Assembly: GCF_001905825.1 (NCBI RefSeq)
Contig: NZ_LIVV01000005.1
Location: 658,802-722,801 of the forward strand
DNA from: Streptomyces sp. CB02009
Lineage (GTDB): Bacteria; Actinomycetota; Actinomycetes; Streptomycetales; Streptomycetaceae
Reading direction: 5' to 3'
Length of the DNA stretch: 64,000 bases
The translations under genes and the position numbers were made by a program. Below, one piece after another: positions 58,772-64,000 of the stretch (within the stretch, counting starts at the first letter, position 1; each line of letters starts with the position of its first letter). A model generated the notes under the pieces. That model was not told the DNA's origin. It saw nothing but the letters and a program-made list of their open reading frames with translations, and searched no databases.

Positions 58772-59518
58772 TCAGCGGGGCTCGAAGTGGAACGAGCGGA
58801 TGAAGCAGTCGCGGGGCTGCTCGACCGCGTAGACGACGCATTCGAAGAGCGCCTGCGTCGTCAGCTTCTCGTCGGGCGCGATGCCGTCCGGATTCGTGCC
58901 GTCCCATTCCGCGAAGCGCGGGTCGGAGGTCGAGAAGTCCGGCGGGAAGAGGGAGAACACGCGGACGCCGGAGGGGCGCAGCCGGCGCGAGAGGATGTCG
59001 GCGAATCCCGCCTGGGCGCTCTTCGCCGCCCAGAAGGCCTCGTGGGCCGCGCCGGCCGCCGCGGCGGAGGCGCCCTCGGCGTCGCGGACGGCGACCATGT
59101 TGACGATGTCGGGCCGCAGCGAGCCGCGGAGCAGCGGCAGGAAGTGCTTCACCATGAGGACCGTGCCGCCGGCCGTCGACTCGATCGTCTCGACGATCTC
59201 TGCGTCGCTGGCCGCCTCCAGGTCCATGCCGTCGAGCCAGCGGGCGCCGTTGTTGACCAACAGGTCGACCCGGTCGGTGCGTTCGCCGACGCGGGCGGCG
59301 AACTCCCGTATCTCGGCGGGCCTGCTGAGGTCGCAGCCGAAGGCGTGGATACGGTCGCGGGCCGAGCCCATGACGTCGGTACGGGTGCGTTCGGCGGCCT
59401 CGACGGTCCGCGCCGACACATAGACCTCGGCGCCCAGATGCGCGAATCCGACGGCGAGCGCGCGACCGAAATAGCGGGACGCTCCGGTCACGACGACACG
59501 CAGATTCTCGAATTTCAT
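58772..59518 (-). CDS. SDR-fold protein with altered active site
   Basis: The 248-residue protein is a short-chain dehydrogenase by fold: TGASRYFG (cofactor loop, normally TGxxxGIG), DLSRPAEI, LVNNGA and the Lys166 helix. The catalytic Tyr is Phe162 (FWAAK for YxxxK) and the Ser position looks like Ala143. Normal SDR redox chemistry is therefore doubtful; it may be a binding or scaffold protein or catalyse something else. It lies between the PrpF-like and MetRS-like genes with gaps of about 105 bp. The spacer upstream contains two GATACC units. Confidence 0.85.
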   Translation of the reverse strand: MKFENLRVVVTGASRYFGRALAVGFAHLGAEVYVSARTVEAAERTRTDVMGSARDRIHAFGCDLSRPAEIREFAARVGERTDRVDLLVNNGARWLDGMDLEAASDAEIVETIESTAGGTVLMVKHFLPLLRGSLRPDIVNMVAVRDAEGASAAAAGAAHEAFWAAKSAQAGFADILSRRLRPSGVRVFSLFPPDFSTSDPRFAEWDGTNPDGIAPDEKLTTQALFECVVYAVEQPRDCFIRSFHFEPR

Positions 59519-59620
59519 GTGCGTCTGCTCTCCCCACGGAACGGATACCGATACCGATTGCCGGTCCGTTTCAGCGTGGCAGAGGAAGCGGACTCCGAGC
59601 CTGGTGAGAGGGGTGCGCGT

Positions 59621-60721
59621 TCACGCCGTTGCGTGGACACGCCAGGGCAGCACGAGCCGTTCGAGCAGTTCGGCGCGTTTGTGGTGGACGCGGACGCGGT
59701 CGGGCCCGGTGGAGACGGTGACGGTACCGCCGGGGGTGCGGACCTCGCCCTCCACGGGCGGCACGACGGTCCCTTCGAGCGCACCGGCCGCCGCCAGGGC
59801 GGCGGCGCCGGTGAGCGCGAGCCGGGGGTGCCAGCCGCCGACGGTGAGCGCCCGGACGGCGATCCCGCCGGGTCCCGCGGTGAACGCGGCGATCTTGGGG
59901 AGGGCGGAGTGGGGCGGATGCCCGAGGAGCCGGGCGGCGTGGGCGCGGAGCCCCTCGAGCCGCTCCCGGAGGTTCTCCCCGGGAAGGTGCCGGGCGTCGA
60001 CGAAGACGTACGGATTGCCGTAGCGGACCAGGGAGACGGGGGTGCCGTCGAGGAGGTCGACCGGGCGGCCGGTGGGGAGGGTGCCGGGGGCGGTGGGCGG
60101 CCGGAGGAAGTGCAGGGTGTAGGCGTCCCGCCGCGGCTCGGGCACGCAGAGGACGGTGTCGCCGGTGGTCACGGCGCGGACGGTGACGGGGCCGGGGCGG
60201 CCGTCGGCGACGACACAGGCGAGGAGCGAATGGCCGCATCCCGCGCGGAAGTCGAAACCGCCGACGGGGAGGGCCTGGACGAAGCGGTGGTCGAGCCGGG
60301 CGGGGTGCGCGGCGGCCCCGTACAGGGCGATCTTGCCGATCCCGGCGTAGGGCGTGCCGGCGAGGGCCCGACGCAGCCACGCGAGCTCCCCGCCGAGGGC
60401 GAGGGCGCCAGGGGGGAGGTGGTCGGCCCGGAGGACGAGGGTGGGTCCCGGGGCGTCGTGGGCGCGGACGAGGGCAGCGGTCGCGGCCCCCGCGGCGCGG
60501 GGCCCGCGCGGTCTGGGGGCGGGGCGGGGAGGTCCCGGGACTGCAGGGGCGGGGGCAGGGCGGGGAGACCCCGGGACTGCAGGGGCGGGGGCGCGGCGGG
60601 GAGGTCCCGGGGCAGCGGGGGCAGGACGGGGAGACCCCGGGGCTGCGGGGGCAGGGCGGGGAGGCCCCGGGGCTGCAAGGGCGGGGGCGGGACGCGGAGG
60701 TCCCGGAGGCTCAGGCCGCAC
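59621..60721 (-). CDS. PrpF-like isomerase with Pro-rich N-terminal tail
   Basis: The 366-residue protein has a PrpF/diaminopimelate-epimerase-type fold (VLRADHLPPGAL near 97, FRAGCGHSLLACVVA near 152, LVRYGNPYVFVDA). PrpF enzymes isomerise 2-methylaconitate or related unsaturated acids. About 75 residues of PRPAPA-type repeats precede the domain, encoded by tandem DNA repeats. No internal start codon lies between the repeat and the domain. The GTG at 60721 overlaps the end of the asparagine-synthetase-like gene by 11 bp, supporting this start by translational coupling. Confidence 0.75.
   Translation of the reverse strand: MRPEPPGPPRPAPALAAPGPPRPAPAAPGSPRPAPAAPGPPRRAPAPAVPGSPRPAPAPAVPGPPRPAPRPRGPRAAGAATAALVRAHDAPGPTLVLRADHLPPGALALGGELAWLRRALAGTPYAGIGKIALYGAAAHPARLDHRFVQALPVGGFDFRAGCGHSLLACVVADGRPGPVTVRAVTTGDTVLCVPEPRRDAYTLHFLRPPTAPGTLPTGRPVDLLDGTPVSLVRYGNPYVFVDARHLPGENLRERLEGLRAHAARLLGHPPHSALPKIAAFTAGPGGIAVRALTVGGWHPRLALTGAAALAAAGALEGTVVPPVEGEVRTPGGTVTVSTGPDRVRVHHKRAELLERLVLPWRVHATA
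60524..60718. repeat. In-gene 30/36-bp tandem repeats
   Basis: Five units starting GGGGAGGTCCCGGG or GGGGAGACCCCGGG, of 30 or 36 bp, encode the Pro/Ala tail of the PrpF-like protein. Lengths are multiples of three, so the frame is kept when copy number changes. Confidence 0.85.
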
Positions 60722-62528
60722 AGCCGGCGGGGATGCGCATGCCCTGGACCACCTCCGTCCACAGTTCGTGGACCGCCAGGGCCCAGAGCGCCTGGGCGTC
60801 GTGGTGCGAGGGCCGTTCCCGATGGCGGGTCAGGAGCTTCTGCACGCGGTCCGCGCGGACCTTGCCGCCGAGGACCAGGCGGGCCGGGGACAGCAGCTCC
60901 CTGACCGTGTCGAGGAGCGGGCCGCCCGGTGCGAGCATCGCCGAGAGCGGCAGGGTGAACGGCTGCTTGGGGCGGCGCAGGACCGCCGAGGGGAGCAGCT
61001 CCGCCCCCGCCTCGTACAGCGCCCGCTTCCCCGTCCGCGCCGCCGTCGGCAGCCCGCGCGCGTGCGTCACCACCGCGGGCTGGCAGAACGGCATCCGTGC
61101 CTCGACCGCCCAGGCCATCGACAGATGGTCCACGCGCCGCAGGTGGTACGCGGGCAGCCGCCAGCGCGTCTCGAAGGCCGTCATCGCGGTGAGCCGGTCC
61201 TCGCCGACCGCTTCCGCCGAGCGCAGTTCCTGCTCGATGCGGTCGGCCGCGGACCCCTGATCGGCGATGTGGGCCCGGTAGTCGGCGGTGTAGAGGTGCT
61301 CGCGGAGCAGCCTCGGCGCCGCCGAGAGGGCGTCCGCGTACGTCCCCGCCCAGTCCGTGCCCGCCGGCGCCGCGAGTGCGGCGCGCATCCGGTCGTACCC
61401 GCCGAAGAGCTCGTCGGCGCCGTCGCCGGTGAGCGCGACGGTGAAGCCGCTCTCGCGGACGGCGCGGAACAGCGCGTACGTGGAGAGGGCGATGGGGTCG
61501 GCGTTGGGCTGGCCGAGGTGGCGGACGGTCCGGGTGAGGAGGGAGCCGATCTCGTCGGGGTCGACGGCGACCTCGTGGTGCACGGTCCGGGTCCGGCGCG
61601 CGACGGAACGGGCGTACGCCGACTCGGAGTCGGGCCACCGTCCCCGGTAGGTGAGGTGGAAGGTGTGCAGGGGCGGGGCGTCGGTCTCGCGGGCGTGTTC
61701 GGCGGCGAGCGCGGTGACGAGCCCGGAGTCGAGGCCGCCGCTGGTGATGGCGCAGACGGGCACGTCGGCCTCGGCGAGCCGCCGCACCTCGTGCCGCAGG
61801 ACGTCCTGGGTGTCGCCGACGGGTGCGGTCCGGTACGGCCCCCGGCGGCGCACGACGGGCGCGGCGCCGGGCCGTACGAGGGCGGTGGCTCCGGGCGGCA
61901 GGACGCTGACGCCGTCGAGCGCGGTGTGCGTGGAGAAGGACGTGCGGGTGGCGAGGACGGTGTCGAGGGAGTCGTCGCGCGGGGAGATCCGTACCCCTTC
62001 GAAGGCGAGGAGCGCGGGGATCTCGGAGGCGAACCGGGTGGAGCCGTCGTACGGGTCGTGGTGGAGGTGGATCGGCTTCATGCCCATGTCGTCGACGGCG
62101 AGGACGAGTCGGGTGCTGCCGGGGCGCAGGTCGAGGACCGCGACGGCGAACATGCCGTCGAGGTGCTCGGCGAACGCGGGCCCGTACTCGGCGTAGAGCG
62201 CGGGCAGCAGGGTGCCGTCGCAGCGGTCGGGGAACCGGTGGCCGCGGGCGGCGAGGGTGCGGCGCAGCTCGGCGTGGTTGTAGATCTCGCCGTTGAGGAC
62301 GGCGAGGACGCCGGGGAGGTGCGGCAGCCGGTAGGGCTGCTGTCCGGCGCAGGGGTCGGTGACGGCGAGCCGGTCGCAGCCGAGGGACCAGCCGGGTCCG
62401 GTGAGCACGGCGTGCTCGTCGGGTCCGCCGTGGCGTTGGCGGGCCGACACGGCGGCGAGTTGCGCCGGGTCGGGGCGGTCGGCGTGGGCCGCCGCTCCGG
62501 CGGCGAAGGAGCCGAGAATCCTGCACAC
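60711..62528 (-). CDS. Asparagine-synthetase-like amidotransferase
   Basis: The 605-residue protein has an N-terminal glutaminase domain and a C-terminal ATP-pyrophosphatase synthetase domain. GTG 62528 is chosen because it puts Cys directly at residue 2 (MCRILG), the amidotransferase nucleophile, and GGAGG lies 9 nt upstream. An upstream ATG at 62537 would bury the Cys. NGEIYNH, the PP-loop SGGLDS and GDGADELFGGYDR are intact. It could amidate a carboxylate or join an amine, as AsnB relatives do in natural-product clusters. It heads the minus-strand unit. Confidence 0.92.
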   Translation of the reverse strand: MCRILGSFAAGAAAHADRPDPAQLAAVSARQRHGGPDEHAVLTGPGWSLGCDRLAVTDPCAGQQPYRLPHLPGVLAVLNGEIYNHAELRRTLAARGHRFPDRCDGTLLPALYAEYGPAFAEHLDGMFAVAVLDLRPGSTRLVLAVDDMGMKPIHLHHDPYDGSTRFASEIPALLAFEGVRISPRDDSLDTVLATRTSFSTHTALDGVSVLPPGATALVRPGAAPVVRRRGPYRTAPVGDTQDVLRHEVRRLAEADVPVCAITSGGLDSGLVTALAAEHARETDAPPLHTFHLTYRGRWPDSESAYARSVARRTRTVHHEVAVDPDEIGSLLTRTVRHLGQPNADPIALSTYALFRAVRESGFTVALTGDGADELFGGYDRMRAALAAPAGTDWAGTYADALSAAPRLLREHLYTADYRAHIADQGSAADRIEQELRSAEAVGEDRLTAMTAFETRWRLPAYHLRRVDHLSMAWAVEARMPFCQPAVVTHARGLPTAARTGKRALYEAGAELLPSAVLRRPKQPFTLPLSAMLAPGGPLLDTVRELLSPARLVLGGKVRADRVQKLLTRHRERPSHHDAQALWALAVHELWTEVVQGMRIPAGCAA

Positions 62529-62677
62529 AGCGGTCACCCTCCAAGCACGTCACTCACTCACCCAGTTGAACCAATGATTTGAATCTACCAAGTTTTTGAA
62601 TGGCGCGTAAGTGCCATGTCCTGTTCACGCCACGGCTTGGCCTTGCGACGCCCCCGCCGCCCCAACAGGCTGACCTC
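62529..62677. promoter_or_regulatory. Divergent promoter region with AT-rich centre
   Basis: The 149-bp spacer between the asparagine-synthetase-like and PIG-L genes has an AT-rich middle (62555-62605) with three TTCAA elements on the minus strand at roughly 16-bp steps. They look like repeated regulator half-sites controlling both sides of the cluster. Confidence 0.45.
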
Positions 62678-63421
62678 ATGAGGGACATGGAGGACTACGA
62701 CCACGCCGCCCGCACCGCGCCCGAATCGCTGCTCGTCGTGGCCGCGCACCCCGACGACATCGAGTTCTGCGTCAGCGGCACCGTCATGCAGTGGATCGAG
62801 CGCGGCACCCGCGTCACGTACTGCATCGTCACGGACGGCGGCGCAGGCGGTTACGACGACAGGCTCCCCCGCCAGGCGATGGCGGACCTGCGCCGCGCCG
62901 AGCAGGTCCACTCCGCCAAGCTCAGCGGCGTCGCGGACGTCCGCTTCCTCGGCTACCCCGACAGCTTCGTGGAGGCCTCCGTGGAACTCCGCCGCGACCT
63001 GTGCCGGGTGATCCGGGAGGTACGGCCCCAGCGCGCGATCGTCCCCTCCCCCGAGATCAACTGGGCGCGGGTCGCCGACCTCCACCCCGACCACCGCGCC
63101 GTCGGCGACGCCTGCCTGCGGGCGGTCTACCCCGAGGCCCGCAACCCCTTCGCCCACCCCTCGCTGCTCAAGGACGAGGGCCTCGAACCGTGGATCGTCC
63201 ACGAGCTGTGGCTGATGACCGGCCCCACCCCGAACCAGTACGTGGACGTCACCCCGGTCTTCGAGCGCAAGGTCGAGGCGCTGCGCATCCACACCTCCCA
63301 GACGGCCCACTTCGACGACCTCGCGGGCCTCCTGCGCACCTGGCTCGGCGAACACGCGCGGGCGGGCGGACTGCCCCCGGGGCGGATGGCGGAGGCGTTC
63401 CAGATCGTGCGCATCGACTGA
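62678..63421 (+). CDS. PIG-L-type zinc deacetylase
   Basis: The 247-residue protein is a LmbE/PIG-L deacetylase: AHPDD at 23-27 supplies zinc ligands and the catalytic Asp, and HPDHRAVG at 136 supplies the third ligand region. This superfamily includes MshB (GlcNAc-inositol deacetylase) and the deacetylases of aminoglycoside pathways. Beside an MshA paralogue it probably removes an N-acetyl group from a glucosaminyl conjugate. The ATG at 62678 lacks a strong ribosome binding site. It is divergent from the minus-strand cluster. Confidence 0.9.
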   Translation: MRDMEDYDHAARTAPESLLVVAAHPDDIEFCVSGTVMQWIERGTRVTYCIVTDGGAGGYDDRLPRQAMADLRRAEQVHSAKLSGVADVRFLGYPDSFVEASVELRRDLCRVIREVRPQRAIVPSPEINWARVADLHPDHRAVGDACLRAVYPEARNPFAHPSLLKDEGLEPWIVHELWLMTGPTPNQYVDVTPVFERKVEALRIHTSQTAHFDDLAGLLRTWLGEHARAGGLPPGRMAEAFQIVRID

Positions 63422-63516
63422 GCGACACCCTTGCCGCCGCGCCGGACGCGTGCGAGCGTGAGTGCACGTGACGGCGTGAAGCCTCAACGTGCCGCACCCT
63501 GAGGGGAGTTCACGCC

Positions 63517-63624
63517 ATGGGGTACGACGTCCCGGAGCTGTGCCGGACCCTGGTCGACGAGCTCCTCGTGCAGCCGGAAGCCGACCAGGAGCCCTACTAC
63601 GCGGCGCCGGGCCGCCTCCACTGA
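63517..63624 (+). CDS. 35-residue peptide gene
   Basis: A short frame beginning MGYDVPELCRTL and ending YYAAPGRLH is preceded by GAGGGGAG at good spacing. Nearly every codon ends in G or C. It has an acidic, helical N-terminal part (LVDELLVQPEAD) and a more polar tail. It lies 95 bp after the PIG-L gene and may belong to the cluster, for example as a precursor peptide or small accessory protein. There is no known family match. Confidence 0.6.
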   Translation: MGYDVPELCRTLVDELLVQPEADQEPYYAAPGRLH

Positions 63625-63669
63625 CGGGGGAACCGGTTCCTCCGCCCGACCTGCGGGTACGTGGCGTAC

Positions 63670-63834
63670 ATGTCAAAGGGTTGGCGTTGGTTCCTCCTTG
63701 CCGTCCTCGCCGTCTGGACGGTCCTCGCGCTCCAGTGGACGGACCTCGGCTGCGACTACCCGGAGGCGTACCTCGCGGTGCTGCGCTTCGGAACCCCGGA
63801 AGGCCTGGAGTTCCTGCCGGCCTGCGCCGGTTAG
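63670..63834 (+). CDS. 54-residue single-span membrane protein
   Basis: The frame encodes MSKGWRW, a hydrophobic helix (FLLAVLAVWTVLALQW) and an outer part with two cysteines (DLGCDYPEAY, LPACAG). Codon use fits the genome. The ribosome binding site is weak, so the start is provisional. It resembles small exported or membrane peptides of unknown role. Confidence 0.6.
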   Translation: MSKGWRWFLLAVLAVWTVLALQWTDLGCDYPEAYLAVLRFGTPEGLEFLPACAG

Positions 63835-63898
63835 GGCCGCGCGCACGCGTACCCGCATCGCCCGCGCACCCGCCCCGGAACACCCCTACGATCGGGGT

Positions 63899-64000
63899 AT
63901 GACCTCTCGCCACGGTCCGTCGCTGTCGCTCTGGTCGCGGGACTCGTTCCTGTCCGTCGCCTCGTCCGGATCCATGCTCTCGATCGGGTCGGTCGGATCG
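63899..64000 (+). CDS. Ser/Gly-repeat small protein, truncated by window end
   Basis: The frame starts MTSRHGPSLSLWSRDSF and continues with S-x-x-S-x-G-S type repeats (SVASSGSMLSIGSVGS) to the window edge. TACGAT ends 6 nt before the ATG, so transcription is leaderless. Proteins with this start and repeat are common in Streptomyces and uncharacterised. Only the first 34 codons are visible. Confidence 0.7.
   Translation, partial: MTSRHGPSLSLWSRDSFLSVASSGSMLSIGSVGS

Noticed and set aside
60711..63624. Lasso-peptide cluster reading of the asparagine-synthetase-like gene and small peptide
   Set aside because: No transglutaminase-like leader peptidase or RiPP recognition protein is present, and the peptide lacks the usual lasso core features.
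1..64000. tRNA genes, CRISPR arrays, IS elements or phage genes
   Set aside because: No tRNA-like cloverleaf with a T-loop, no regularly spaced short repeats with unique spacers, and no transposase or integrase sequence was seen.

Overview
The window is about 72% G+C. It has very high G/C at third codon positions, GTG and TTG starts, many short leaderless promoters, and a gene set typical of Streptomyces: futalosine-pathway menaquinone genes, DUF3027, DUF2530 and DUF2771 proteins, a CtpE-like ATPase, an XPB helicase and HelD. I read it as a core-chromosome segment of a Streptomyces species (or a close Streptomycetaceae relative), with one accessory biosynthetic island at its right end. No tRNA, rRNA, IS element, prophage or CRISPR array is visible.

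Layout. Positions 1-9,400 hold an FAD/Fe-S oxidase divergent from serC, an anchored propeller-like protein, hydrolases, a MarR-type gene with an elaborate operator, and an aldo/keto reductase. Positions 9,400-25,600 hold thpR, a MarR/MFS pair, an AzgA-type purine permease divergent from a DUF2530 protein, a CtpE-like P-type ATPase, a very large sacsin-like ATPase protein, a 950-bp repeat-filled spacer, a DUF3027 protein, an MFS transporter and a lipoprotein. Positions 25,585-31,816 hold mqnB-mqnD, a cold-shock protein and an iron-siderophore importer lacking its binding protein. Positions 31,888-44,460 hold an XPB helicase and its helicase-associated partner, separated by an ArsR/DUF2071 pair, then HelD and several small enzymes, ending with cutC.

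Positions 44,506-50,389 are a copper-response block. It holds an exported His-rich protein, copZ, copA, csoR and a BlaI-type repressor with an M56 protease. Four CsoR-type operators of 17 bp tie these promoters together. One of them also faces a 55-codon Cys-containing small ORF that seems to be undescribed. Positions 50,550-55,404 hold a GNAT, a methyltransferase, a Fur protein, two tandem TrmB/LuxR-type regulators and a small secreted peptide.

The most unusual region is 55,622-63,624. A co-directional series on the minus strand runs from an asparagine-synthetase-like amidotransferase through a PrpF-like isomerase, an SDR-like protein with a degraded active site and a methionyl-tRNA-synthetase-like protein without a KMSKS motif, to an MshA paralogue. 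A PIG-L deacetylase and a 35-codon peptide gene with a strong ribosome binding site are divergent from it. Glycosyltransferase plus PIG-L deacetylase plus class-I tRNA-synthetase-like ligase is the logic of mycothiol synthesis, here with different parts. I infer a pathway making an aminoacylated glucosaminyl conjugate. This is the best candidate for an undescribed system in the window.
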